DNA of 43,744 bases from Chlorokybus atmophyticus. Its lineage: Eukaryota; Streptophyta; Chlorokybophyceae; Chlorokybales; Chlorokybaceae. The position numbers and the translations under genes were made by a program. Positions 1 to 9,085 of the stretch are shown in pieces. The notes under the pieces were generated by a model. That model did not search any database and was not told where the DNA came from. It saw only the letters and a program-made list of their open reading frames with translations. The DNA lies in NCBI GenBank assembly GCA_009103225.1, contig RHPI01000772.1, positions 446,558-490,301 of the forward strand, given 5' to 3'. How positions within the stretch are numbered: position 1 is the stretch's first letter; each line of letters begins with the position of its first letter.

Positions 1-2400
1 CTCGCTCGCTCGCAGTCAGACTGTCTGTGTGCAACCTGGTGCAAACTTGGTTTCTGTTGCTGTAGAGCGTCATGCGCATGTGCGCACCGTCCTATGCCGT
101 GGGGTGAGCTGGGCGACAAGGAGATGGGCTCCACCTCTCTTGGCACATGCACAGCCAATGAATACACTCACGTCTAGCACACATACATGCATGCACATAG
201 ACACCTGCTCATTTGCAGGCATCCCCCCCCTCTTCTCTGGCGTGAACTCTGAGCTCACATCACGCACGTACGCGCGCACACACACACACACTTAACTGAA
301 CTGTTTGCGTGCATGTGCGTGCCATTGCTGTTTGTGCTGCTGTACAAGGGCGACAAGCAGTTGGTCTCCACCTCCTCCAGCACTACACTAAGGTAGAGTG
401 ACACGCACACGCACACATGTGGCTTGTACATTGTCCTTCATTGTCATGCGCATATTCTACGCGGACACAGACACATGTGCAAGCATGAGCACGCGCTTTC
501 ACGCACAGTCACATGTGGCCATGCGGACAACTGTGTGCCTGCACACACGCAACCATGCGAGCACACACGCACCAGCATGCAACTGCACACATGAGTGCAT
601 GCGGGTGTCCATCGCAAATGATGATGCAGCACCCCCCTGCTGCTGCCTGTCTTTGCTAACAACGCCACTGGCAGCGTGTATGTGCATGTGTTTGTAATTC
701 ACGGGCTGAGCCTGTCAGTTTTACACACACAAGCACATTCACGCTGTAGTGGCCTGACCCCGCTGTCGTGCGCACACGCGCATACGCGTGGTGGTCACCT
801 CCTCTGGCAGCACCGCTGGGGCGGGGGTGGCCTGCCTTGCCTACACATCCACTTCAAGCCTGATGGTGAGCACAAGGACATGTTTTTGTTAATGATGTTG
901 TTGTTGTAAGCGTGCAGACATGAGTTGTACTGTGATTGTTCATCTTGCGCTGCAGTCGAAGTCGAAGGCGAGCGGTAGCATTTGACGGCCGTTCACGGCA
1001 CCACAACAGAGCAAGGTGGCATTGTGTTGACTGTAATGATCTCAAAAGTTAGGTGTGTGTGCATGTGGGCACACGCATACGCACATGCGCGCGCGCACAC
1101 ACATTTGGAAAAAGGGCGCGCTGACTGACTCGCAAGCACGCATGCGCGCATGCACAACAAATCCCCAGACACATGCACGCAGGCGGGACCTTGAGGATGG
1201 GACCATTCTCAACAACGGTTGACAGGCTAGGTCCTCGCCAACCTCTCCTTGGGGAAGCCTACTACTCTACTCCATCTACTTTACTCTAATCTACTGTACT
1301 CCATCGCTGCAGGTTTTTAGCCTCCTCGCCGATAGTGGTAGTGTGTAATAGTGTGCGCACGCGCATACACACAAATGCACGCATGCATATACCAATTGTA
1401 CACACCTGCCACTCGGCTACGCACACGCACACACAACGTGTATATCAATGCGTGTCAGTCAATAGCAACGTAGCATGCGCGCTAATATTACATAAACTCC
1501 TTCTGCCACACAGCTATACGGTATATGCTGGGCTGGGTGTACGTTCAAGCCCAAAGTATCAATCAACAAGCTTTGGTTCCAAAGAGCTCACTTGACTTTG
1601 ATGTTGATGGCAGTGTTACTGTAACATAGATTGCATATTGCAAATCGAACAGTTGTCGATTGAATGCTAATTGTAATTTGGGTCAACAAAAGCGTTTTCA
1701 CACGTATTGTACACGTATTGTACAATGTGACAAGCATGCGTATACTTAACTGACAGTTTGCATGGCCTTTATATTGCATGATGAGAAAAATTGCATGTTT
1801 ATGCACAAGCTCTGTAGCAAAGTATTACATATATCGTGGATGCACTTTGCTCACAAGAATGTATAACGATCACCGCGGAAAACTGCATGAAAGTGGATGT
1901 GACCACTACAAGGAGCTTGCATTGTTAACGTATTTGCAAGCAACAATGCTGCAAATTTAAAACTTTTGTAATTTGTTACAAGTTGATTGTGCTAATACAC
2001 ATACATTTATGACATGGTTGTAAGCAATGTATACAAAGTGTACAATGCATGCAAAGTACTACGATGGAGGTGTGCTAAACGTATAACAATCTTTTTTACT
2101 ATGGAAATTACAATTGCTGTAAAATTGTGAAGTATAAGCCTGTACCATGCGTATGCCATCATCATTCGTATTTACATACGAACGCATGCATGTCATGCAA
2201 ATTATTGTATACTAAGAATGTTACCTTTTTATATGCACAGCTACAACTAATTATACATGAAATCAATAAAGACATGTATAAACAACGGCATTCAAATGGC
2301 AATGCTGCGATTGAGAACTTTGAAGCTCAGCATTTTTGCTGTGCAACTGCAAATGGTCCGCTGAAGTTGTTATGTGTGCACGCGTCATGCAAATAGTGAC
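1..2400. other. CA/TG-rich spacer, no supported gene
   Basis: The first 1.2 kb is dominated by short CA, TG and CG-alternating runs, for example a pure (CA)8 at 276-291, plus a TCTAC-like microsatellite near 1263-1305. From about 1.5 kb the base composition turns AT-rich. Short open frames occur on both strands, but they are made of His/Thr/Cys-rich translations of the CA runs and show no domain. A weakly repeated block (about 111-138 and 348-375) could be coding repeats separated by CA-rich introns, as seen in the host gene at 26.6-29.8 kb, but I cannot build a gene model from it. Confidence 0.5.
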
Positions 2401-2653
2401 TTTGCGAAAATCGCTAACCCTGTTCCGGTTACTGGCGGTCAGGCCATTGAGACGTTAGCAATTAATAACGGAGTATTGTGACGTTGCACCATTGAGCCTT
2501 CTAAGAATTGGTGGATTCGTTGCTATTTTGCCCCGACGAACATGCGCACGAATTACTCCGTACAATCCCCGATGACCGAGTTTCGGGGGGCCCTTCGGGC
2601 CCTCAACCCACAATTTCACTTGTCAACCCCCTCGAGCGAGTGAATCAAAACCA

Positions 2654-2708
2654 TCAGGGGTTAGGGTTAGCGGTGACTTTGCGGAAGTCGCCAACCCTAA
2701 ACCCCTGA
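2654..2708. repeat. Imperfect inverted repeat with GGTTAGGGTTAG arms
   Basis: Left arm 2654-2679 and right arm 2684-2708 are nearly reverse-complementary around a short GCG loop and contain TTAGGG/CCCTAA words. A shorter related block (GACTTTGCGAAAATCGCTAACCCT-like) lies at about 2398-2422. It looks like a decayed palindromic mini-element, not a telomere: there are only two TTAGGG-like units. Confidence 0.5.
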
Positions 2709-2730
2709 CAAACCTGTACTTATATGCATA

Positions 2731-3154
2731 CAGTCTAACCTCGATAAGTGCATACCATCGGGAACGGGCTTATGTATGCACTTATCGCGTTTATGCATCC
2801 TCATTAGGTGCATAAATTATGCACCCGCTTTAAGTGCATATATTATGCACTTAAAGCGGCATAAGTGCATAATCTATGCACTTATTGAGTAAACCTAATC
2901 CTGAATTACGTTGTAACGTGTATGACCGTAACTATAATACACTGTAATTATAACTTGTCTGTAACTTAAGCGTAACTCAGCTTGATAAGTGCATAGACAC
3001 ACCAAAGGTTAGGCATCTCAAGGTATGCATTTATCGATAAATGCATATGCTCTTAACGCACAGGTCTTCCCCCTGAAGACGTCGGTGATGGCCGAATTTA
3101 TGCACTAAACGCGGATATGCACTAATCGAATATGCACTTATCGAGGTTAGACTG
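2731..3154. mobile_element. Pogo/Tc1-like MITE, 424 bp, TA target duplication
   Basis: The two ends are perfect inverted repeats of at least 24 bp (2731-2754 and 3131-3154), starting CAGTCTAACCTCGATAAGTG. They are flanked on each side by TA (2729-2730 and 3155-3156), the target site used by the Tc1/mariner superfamily. A CAGT terminus with an ACCTCGATAA word fits pogo-like elements. There is no transposase frame, so the copy is non-autonomous. The interior repeats the words AAGTGCATA and TATGCACTT many times in both orientations around 2805-2885, so the left half can fold into several nested hairpins. Confidence 0.8.
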
Positions 3155-3169
3155 TACTCTTAAGTACGC

Positions 3170-3265
3170 AATTTTCACTTACAGTGTCATTAACGTATCC
3201 AGACTAAGTCTCAAGTCTTCATAGTTAAGTGATGATTGCTCAGTCATAAGCTAATGGCTAGTTTT
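3170..3265 (-). repeat. Decayed fragment related to the A terminal repeat
   Basis: Two blocks match the A repeat of the E elements in the same orientation as E-: CACTTACAGTGTCA near 3178 and the CATAAGCTAA(T/C)GG word near 3246. In the intact A repeat these same two blocks lie about 90 bp apart around the transcription-start region. The sequence between and beyond them is too diverged to set limits. Confidence 0.4.
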
Positions 3266-3597
3266 GTTTATAAAGTGACCAAACGCGGGGTAAGTCAACT
3301 CAAAATGGATCAGCTAGTACAGGCTAATGCACTGGTACTAGGTGCCTACTAACACTAACTCACAACTGCTCAATGTCGCGTGGGACCCATGCCAATAGCC
3401 GGGGTCGATGCATGGTTGTAGGCATAGCTGAGTGGAATGCTCCCTACTGCTGGTAGCGCGGGAATGTAGACTGGCTGTAGGCATTCAGGAGAAGGTCGGC
3501 CTCTCCTGGACGGGTGGCGTGACAATGTGATGGTCATCGCTTGTGTATAGGGAATTCATCAAAGAAGAAATCAAAACCTGTTTTGTAAGGTGGACCT

Positions 3598-3816
3598 TGT
3601 CATGCCTTACGAGCTCGTGCGTTATGTTGTCGGAACCCTTTGTCCCTAACATGCTATGCATCATAAATGTATAGGTATGCGGGTGTAACAGTCACCCTAA
3701 CCATGGAAACTCACACATTCGCATTCGCAAATGGCAATAAATATGGTACACGCTCTGCTACACTGACTTAGGCGATATGTATGTAACCTGCTCATATATA
3801 AAGAAATTAACAGGCT
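3598..3816 (-). repeat. B2 terminal repeat of relic element R
   Basis: This block is a direct repeat, roughly three quarters identical, of 4945-5161. In minus orientation it begins AGCCTGTTAATTT and ends GCATGACA directly against unrelated flank (AGGTCC). The E elements show the same thing: their outermost B2 copy ends in GACA with no GC dinucleotide following. It is the 3' end of relic R on the minus strand. Confidence 0.6.
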
Positions 3817-4300
3817 GAATGCAAAGTGAATAGATGTATCAATCAAATTGCCAGCATGTGTGAACTTACACAAGAGAGATACTGACATATGCACACTGAA
3901 TGATGACAAACAACAACTGATAAAGCTTAGGGATCAATTGCACAACGCAAGCAGTCAAGCACAAGTACATACACACACTCAAGCAAAGCCAGCATGCATA
4001 TGCAAGCACAGAGAGGACCAGACTCATAATATGGCAGAACAGCTGGGTTACTCCGTTTTCACTTGAACACTTGCTGTCTCAGTAAGAAACTATACATGTG
4101 CATATAATATTTATATGTCCGAGCTTGCAACTCGCTGTTACACTACCAACCGTTAAGCTAAGGACCTGTAATGCCACGGACGTACTTCTTCCAAAACCTC
4201 CCGCTCTTCCTTGCGCCTTTTTAGCTGCGTGCCGAGTTTCCTGCAATCATGTCTGCGGGCTTCCGCTCTGGTCAGTGCGCCATGTTAGCAGCGCTGTAAC

Positions 4301-4384
4301 ACGTGGGCTCCGGCTAGTAGGCTATGATAGCCAAAGACGTTACCATGAGTGAGGTATGTCACAATTTATCCCAAATTGTGACAG
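4301..4384 (-). repeat. First copy of tRNA-like/hairpin block
   Basis: This block matches 4706-4795: the GTGGGCTCCG(G/A)C word, a CTA-rich A-box-like segment, an ACCATGAGTGAGGT-like stretch and a terminal hairpin. The hairpin at 4358-4382 is a perfect 10-bp inverted repeat (GTCACAATTT/AAATTGTGAC) with a 5-nt loop. The homology covers the upstream flank and A box but not the B box, so this copy is truncated. Confidence 0.5.
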
Positions 4385-4444
4385 TCCTCCCAATTTAACC
4401 CATGGGTTCCTCATTATCCAATTCAGTACTTATTAGCCCATGTC

Positions 4445-4604
4445 GTCGTGGTCACGGCCATACCACGACCAATCTGCCCGCGGCCTTTTGGATCCGGCCA
4501 TCCTCACCGCGCGACCGCTCACGCGGCCATACTATGGCCGCGTGGCGCCGAGCCAGTTTGACCTAGTAGGTCAAACTGGCTCGGCTCGCAGGTTGCAAAC
4601 CTGC
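4445..4604. repeat. Cluster of four short palindromes
   Basis: Four inverted repeats stand almost end to end. 4445-4469 has 8-bp arms. 4520-4544 has perfect 11-bp arms with a 3-nt loop. 4547-4585 has perfect 18-bp arms with a 3-nt loop (AGT). 4588-4604 has 7-bp arms. The stretch is GC-rich compared with its AT-rich surroundings and has no coding frame. It could be a compound MITE or a recombination-prone cruciform region. Confidence 0.75.
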
Positions 4605-4657
4605 GCCCAGCCTAGGGCAAGCCGCCCCAAATGTTTTTTGCCCTTGGATCTGCCTTA

Positions 4658-4739
4658 GTCCCCTACGGGAATTGAACTTGAGACGTCAAGCTTCGTTACC
4701 ATTGTAACAAGTGGGCTCCGACCACTAGGCTACGGTAGC
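4658..4739 (-). repeat. tRNA-derived SINE head (box A and box B)
   Basis: Read on the minus strand, 4722-4732 is TAGCCTAGTGG, a good RNA polymerase III box A, and 4668-4678 is AGTTCAATTCC, box B with one mismatch (A for G). The 82-nt stretch has roughly tRNA spacing and starts GCTACCG, but the acceptor stem does not close well, so this is a tRNA-derived repeat and not a functional tRNA gene. The adjoining 4740-4795 block is duplicated at 4301-4384. Confidence 0.45.
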
Positions 4740-4944
4740 AAAAGACACTACCGTGAGTGAGGTCTATCACAATATATCCCAAATTGTGACAGGCGTGGCC
4801 TTCCTCCGCCTGCCATGTTGTACCGCTGATGCTGTTCCTCGAGATCGACCACTATGCTCGGTATATGTTTCTCGCTAATGAGTGTACACTGGCTGTTACA
4901 ATCAGCCGAGGTCATTCGATATCGAGGTTCCCTCACATAATAGC

Positions 4945-5161
4945 TGTCGTGCCTTACGAGCTCGTGCATTATGATGTTAAAACCCTTCGTTCAAACACGC
5001 TATGCATTATAAAAGTATACGTGTGCGGGTGTAACAGTCACCCTGACCATCAAAACTCACACGTTGGCATTTGCAAATGGCAAAAAGTATGGTACACGCT
5101 TTGTTATCTCTGATTTATGCTATATATCTAACCTGCTCATGTGTAAAGGAATCTACAAGCT
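4945..5161 (-). repeat. B1 terminal repeat of relic element R
   Basis: In minus orientation this follows the R PHD relic by about 70 bp, starts right after a purine tract, begins AGCTTGTAGATTCC and ends GGCACGACA followed by GC and then the candidate A2. The order PHD, purine tract, B1, GC, A2, B2 is exactly that of E+ and E-, although the B sequence itself is not recognisably similar to the E-family B. The direct-repeat partner is 3598-3816. Confidence 0.6.
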
Positions 5162-5170
5162 ACCTCCCTG
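5161..5170 (-). promoter_or_regulatory. Candidate polypurine tract of relic R
   Basis: The minus strand reads CAGGGAGGTA immediately before the start of B1. E+ and E- have CAGGGGGG at the equivalent place, so this is the likely plus-strand priming site of the ancestral element. Confidence 0.45.
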
Positions 5171-5233
5171 TAAAAACCACAGGCCCTCCAAGCATTTAGA
5201 AATTTCGGTTCTCATTGGTTGTAGGCGGGCTTT

Positions 5234-5887
5234 CCTTGAAGCAGCTTTGCATCGGTCACAAAACCACTTACCATTGGGTACATCAGCCAATGGTTCTAGC
5301 AATTAGAAAATGTGCCAACCGTCCTGGCACGCGTCACACAACAGCATCACATTGTCACGATCAATGCTACCGCATCCTTCATGGTGGTGACTGCGCAGGG
5401 GGCGAAAGGTCTTTGTGCTCGGGTCGTTGCCATCCTCTACCATGGGTAGATAACACAGGGCACCTTCTCCATGTGGTCTTTTATGGTAGCACCGATGCGG
5501 TCTACTAACTCAAGCCCGCCCTCTGGTGGGACCTTCTTGACCTTCAAGATTTGCCGACCGGTCCCCATCTGCAAGGTGTTCTAGGTGGCGCAATGTCGAT
5601 AGACGTTGTCTTCTGCTTTAAACTTGTGGATGCGCGGTTGATGCCACTGCACACACGCTCATACCGCCCGGTGTCGCGGTGTTGTGCAACTTGCAAGTTG
5701 GCCATATCCATGGGCATTAGCCGCCTGAACAGTTCTATGCGTAGACAAAGAGCAGCTAGCATGGTGGCCGGTGTCTCGATGCTCACCACATGTCCCACCC
5801 GTCATCGAACGCGCAAAGGAAGCAAAGGCTCTCCGCCAAATAAAAGAAAGTACGAACTGAGAGACCGCAGTGCCTTGTCACCAATAC
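5234..5887 (-). pseudogene. Relic R: integrase C-terminus and PHD finger
   Basis: The minus strand carries decayed homologues of the E-element integrase tail and its PHD finger. Near 5800-5880 the words FLLFG and EPLLPL match YLLFGRPPLLPF. Near 5660-5700 the words VAQHRDTGRYERV match IAQHRDTLRYERV. Around 5480-5540 an ILKV...LELVDRIG...KDHM stretch matches the segment where both E copies carry an in-frame TAG; here the aligned codon is CGC (Arg). 5234-5392 encodes a PHD-like pattern (CGS, MLLCDACQDGWH, then WFCDRC) with one in-frame TAA and a lost zinc ligand. Several frameshifts make it non-functional. It shows that the integrase-PHD arrangement predates the E subfamilies. Confidence 0.75.
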
Positions 5888-6132
5888 AAATGGCCTCCCA
5901 ACAGTTCGGCCTTGCCCACAAATCAAGTAGAGATCCAGCTATAACTTAATTAGGGATCCATATGCAAGCAACATATCCATTTTTGCACTCTTTGCGGCTG
6001 CAGCCACAACTTTGTTTGGTATCGAGCTGCCATTAAGGTCAACTAGCTGGTGTGCATTGAGTTTGGTATCCGTCTTTTTTTGAACTTAATAATAGCCACA
6101 TCTTAAATTAATTTTTGGTTAGATCATGTATC

Positions 6133-6408
6133 AAGATTAATCTTGATGCGTGATTTAACCAGAAATGTTATGGCCGCAATTCGTGGCGAAAAACCAAAAG
6201 AGCCACAGTACACATGGTTTTTGTCTCGCCATCGCCGAGTTTCGAACCTGCGCGGCAGGATGTGTTGGGTTAGATCATGTAAGATTAATCTTAATGCGTG
6301 ATATAACCAGAAATGTTATGGCCGCAGTTCGTGGCAAAAAACCACAAGAGCCACAGCAAACGGGTTTTCGTCTCACCATCTTTAAGGTTCGAACCTGCGC
6401 GGCAAAAC
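6133..6408 (+). repeat. Tandem duplication with tRNA-like box A/box B modules
   Basis: Two roughly 137-bp units (about 6133-6270 and 6271-6408) each contain TGGCCGCAATTCGTGG-like box A sequence and, about 65 nt later, TTCGAACCTGCGCGGCA, which contains a near-perfect pol III box B. M2 carries only one unit. The GCCGC/GCGGC ends could form a partial acceptor stem. It is probably a tRNA-derived module of the M element and not a tRNA gene. Confidence 0.4.
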
Positions 6409-6577
6409 CTGGTGGTGTATCAAGCAATATCATATGACCTAGCATGGACCAGCTAGACTACGACGACACGAGACGCACTGCAACGCGTTTGTAAAGCATC
6501 TAGCCTATATTAACTGCTTCAAATTGTCTCACGTGCCGCAACGCATGCACCAACAGCTGCTTACAACGGCATTATCG

Positions 6578-6716
6578 GTATATGTATATATATGTATATA
6601 TGTATATACATATATGTATATATACATATATATATATGTACATATATATAGTCATACATAGAAATATATGGTTATATATACATATATATATACCGCGGTA
6701 TTAATATATATATAGC
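6578..6716. repeat. TATATG/CATATA simple repeat in M1
   Basis: This is an almost pure alternating TA stretch with interspersed G/C. M2 has a counterpart at about 21716-21860. It may form cruciforms and is a likely source of length differences between M copies. Confidence 0.8.
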
Positions 6717-6968
6717 ACTTGTATCAAACAGATAAAGGTAAAGGCGGATTTTACCACTATATAGGTGACTTGGGGAGGGAGACTTTGTTCAACTTACCGT
6801 TTGTCCAATCACAGCGCGACATTACCGGCTAATGTTTGCATTATGCGCTCTACGTCACCTGCTGCCGCAAGGTTGGTTGCGGAGTTCTGGTCAAGTCTTT
6901 ACATGTTTACCTCATGTGCTACCACAGTTTACCAACGATTATACATGCAAGTTGCAGCCTTCTACTCG

Positions 6969-7007
6969 CTTGCCCCGCGGCCTGCTACTAGCAGGCCACG
7001 GGGCAAG
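6969..7007. repeat. GC-rich hairpin of element M1
   Basis: The arms 6969-6987 and 6989-7007 (CTTGCCCCGCGGCCTGCTA and its complement, one mismatch) fold around a single base. The M2 counterpart, 21422-21460, has perfect 17-bp arms with a 5-nt loop, so the structure is kept while the loop changes. Confidence 0.75.
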
Positions 7008-7548
7008 CCATGCATAGGCCGCGGGGTTGAACCGGCAATTTGGCAATGATAAGATCATAAAATTATTATGGTTTGTAACAATGGAAAGATCGATCCTAGC
7101 GTTCCGAGTTTGTTAAGTATGAAGTCTTGTACCATTGTTGGAACTGGTCACAATTATAAAGATGATGTGTACAGCTTTAGCATGCAACGTGAATGCATTC
7201 TAATGTTATCGTCGAGTCCTCAATTGTGTTGAGGAAAAGACGCATTGTTAACGAATTGTTCACAACTGTAATTGCGACTTACACAAGTCTTTCTCACGGC
7301 CTGAACCCTTGATTACATAAGAACCGAATCCTGTACATTGATGGAGATCCGGTACTTACGATCGTCACCGGCGGATTGCCGTTTGTGGCAGGTCGCAATA
7401 AAATTCCGGCTGCAGCTACAACATATGTACGGATCCGTCATAATATCTACGAAATCCGCAAATAATGTCCGGCTTCGTCCATGACAAAGTTGCGGATCAA
7501 ACCTTATATGCCGAAACGCATTTCTACCGACATGTCGCGTGCATCGGT

Positions 7549-7717
7549 AGCCTAAGGCCAGCCAAGTCCCAGTCGCGGTTGTCGTGTTGTCAACAGTACT
7601 TGCGTAAGGCCTTCCTCACGATGTACACTATACGCTCCGCCAACCCATCCCCTCGCGGATGATTCCACGAGGTGCGCCGGTAGTTAATGTAAGCCTTTGG
7701 TAGGAGCTTATCAAACT
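7549..7717 (-). pseudogene. Relic R integrase fragment downstream of E- insertion
   Basis: The minus strand from 7717 downward reads FDKLLPKAYINYRRTSWNHP, then DGLAER and KALRKY. This matches the E integrase FDTLLDNCYIDHRRTSRDHP, DGLAER and KALRKY around the catalytic glutamate. It then shows a TGA and drifts into LALGYR-like sequence before M1. It continues directly from the fragment at 20770-20900 once E- is removed, restoring the codons for GEF at the junction. Confidence 0.8.
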
Positions 7718-7947
7718 TGTCGGGGGAAGTCAAGGGTCACACTGTTTCGGGCCGCTGCAGGGAAAGTCATGCGTGCTGGTCCTAGTGCTGCAACATGTTA
7801 TAACCTGCGGCAAAAGTAAAAGATAACCCAGCTTGTATGGCGAGGAGTGCTTGGTGGAGCTGCTCCACTGTTGCTGAACACGGACATGTGGAGGCGGTGT
7901 CTTCCTTAGTATACATGCTGTGCTGTAGCACACAGTCAACAAGCCAC
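7718..7947 (-). repeat. E- terminal repeat B2
   Basis: Direct repeat of B1 (8528-8766), nearly identical in sequence. It begins with the 14-nt junction word shared with the end of A2 and ends CCCCCGACA against relic R flank AGTTTGATAAG. Unlike B1, no GC follows the final GACA. Confidence 0.85.
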
Positions 7948-8527
7948 TACTATAGGTAGTGGCTGCTTACACAGTTCTTTGCATGAGCGGAAAATTTATT
8001 CCATTGTTAAGTGAGGTGAATGAGCAAGCAACACGTGGATACTATGCCCTGACTGATGACGACAAGCACACTGCAACCCGGCACACCAGGCCCACAGCGA
8101 TGACAAGCACGATGCACACGCGAGCATGCACAGGCTATCACACAGTGAGGGGGTTCTTGATAACCGGGATGGCGTGTTCGTAGTTCAAGTCGTTTCACAA
8201 GCTCTTGGTTTTCTCACTCACAGTGTCACCAACTGATCCGGTGAACAAAGTGACTACTTATACAAGTCAAATCATGACTGTTCAGAACATAAGCTAACGG
8301 TCATACGGAGGCTATTTTCACAGCGATTATCACTCGATGTAGAACACAACTTATAACTGAACAGTTACGCGCGGTGCCTATGTGGGCTATGGTCGTGAGC
8401 TACCTTGAAGTCATGACCTAGCTACTGGTCAGGGACGCGCGCGCGTTGGTGTGTCGATAGGCCGGGCGACGGTTTTGATGTAGACATGCCCGATGAAGGC
8501 TGGTATGTGTGGGCACCAGGCATGACA
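7934..8527 (-). repeat. E- terminal repeat A2
   Basis: This 594-bp repeat of A1 (20179-20769) starts TGTCATGCC. It holds a TATAAGT box at 8256-8262 and, 32 nt downstream, GGTGACACTGTGAGT at 8216-8230, the presumed transcript 5' end. That segment is complementary over 15 nt to the sequence just after A1. It ends with the junction word GTGGCTTGTTGACT, which is also the first 14 nt of B2. Confidence 0.85.
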
Positions 8528-8766
8528 GCTGTCGGGTCGGGGGAAGTCGAGGGTCACACTGTCTCGGGCCGCTGCAGGGAAAGTCATGCGTGCTGGTCCT
8601 GGTGCTGCAACATGTTGTAACCTACGGCAAAAGTAAAAGATAACTCAGCTTGTATGGCGAGGAGTGCTTGGTGGAGCTGCTCCACTGAAGCTGAACACGG
8701 ACATGTGGAGGCGGTGTCTTCCTTAGTATACATGCTGTGCTGTAGAACACACAGTTAACAAGCCAC
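8528..8766 (-). repeat. E- terminal repeat B1
   Basis: This begins GTGGCTTGTTAACT directly after the purine tract and ends CCCGACAGC, after which A2 starts with TGTCATG. The junction is the palindrome GACAGCTGTC (8524-8533). Confidence 0.85.
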
Positions 8767-8773
8767 CCCCCTG
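8766..8773 (-). promoter_or_regulatory. E- polypurine tract
   Basis: The minus strand reads CAGGGGGG between the PHD stop codon and B1. E+ has the same feature at 41969-41976. This is where plus-strand DNA synthesis would be primed, and it places the 3' repeat start at B and not at A. Confidence 0.6.
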
Positions 8774-8809
8774 AGCTTCTGGAGAGGTTCTAGCTTTGGA
8801 GCTCAACTG

Positions 8810-9082
8810 CTAACGCAGGTGAGGAGGGCCGTTGGTGCGGCAATCGTCGCACCAGTACTTCTCCATGGGTATTGCGTCCAATGGGGGCTCCAGACAGTAG
8901 CAATGCAGGCCCTTGTTACAGCCATTGCAGAGCATCGTGAGTGCGTTATCGCCGGCGCTGCCGCAGCGTTCACATCGTGTGCTGCGGGCGGGGCGAGGGT
9001 ACTGGATGCGCGCGAAGCCTGCTACGTAGGGGAGGTGACATGGCGCGCAGTTCACCACGTTGTCTTTCAACCCCTCGCCATT
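8810..9082 (-). pseudogene. E- PHD finger domain (after in-frame TAG)
   Basis: This is the C-terminal domain of the polyprotein, in frame with the integrase but behind a TAG at 9083-9085 that E+ also has. The zinc ligands are complete: CERC, then MLCNGC, then LHCYC, then WCDDC, a Cys4-His-Cys3 PHD pattern, ending GPPHLR and TAG. PHD fingers read histone H3 tails, so the likely role is to tether the integration complex to chromatin, as chromodomains do in chromoviruses (inference). Linker residues NCAPCHLPYVAGF are identical between E- and E+. A methionine 12 residues after the TAG could allow separate initiation. Confidence 0.8.
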
Positions 9083-9085
9083 CTA

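Larger units (their letters stand above)
3817..4942 (-). repeat. Candidate A2 terminal repeat of relic R
   Basis: This segment lies between the two R copies of B, where the E elements carry A2. In minus orientation it starts TATTATG right after B1's GACAGC, compared with TGTCATG after GACAGC in E+ and E-. It is longer than the E-family A (about 1.1 kb against 0.6 kb) because it contains the duplicated tRNA-like block and the palindrome cluster listed below, probably later insertions. No A1 partner for R was found in the window. Confidence 0.4.
5888..7548 (+). mobile_element. M1: ~1.6 kb non-autonomous element inserted in relic R
   Basis: M1 is homologous, in inverted orientation, to M2 (20912-22416). 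It begins AAATGGCC and is flanked on both sides by relic R integrase (C-terminal part below 5888, ALGYR-like part above 7548), so it is an insertion. The two ends share degenerate inverted words (GGATCC..ATATG and GCTGCAGCC at about 5957 and about 7410), suggesting long decayed TIRs. Inside are a 137-bp tandem duplication with tRNA-like boxes, a TATATG-rich tract and a GC-rich hairpin. There is no protein-coding frame of note. Boundaries are good to about 20 bp. Confidence 0.65.

Noticed and set aside
2654-2708. Interstitial telomere repeat
   Set aside because: Only two TTAGGG-like units, arranged as a palindrome.
6133-6408. Functional tRNA genes
   Set aside because: Box B is good but box A is weak, no proper cloverleaf can be drawn, and the unit is part of a repeated element.
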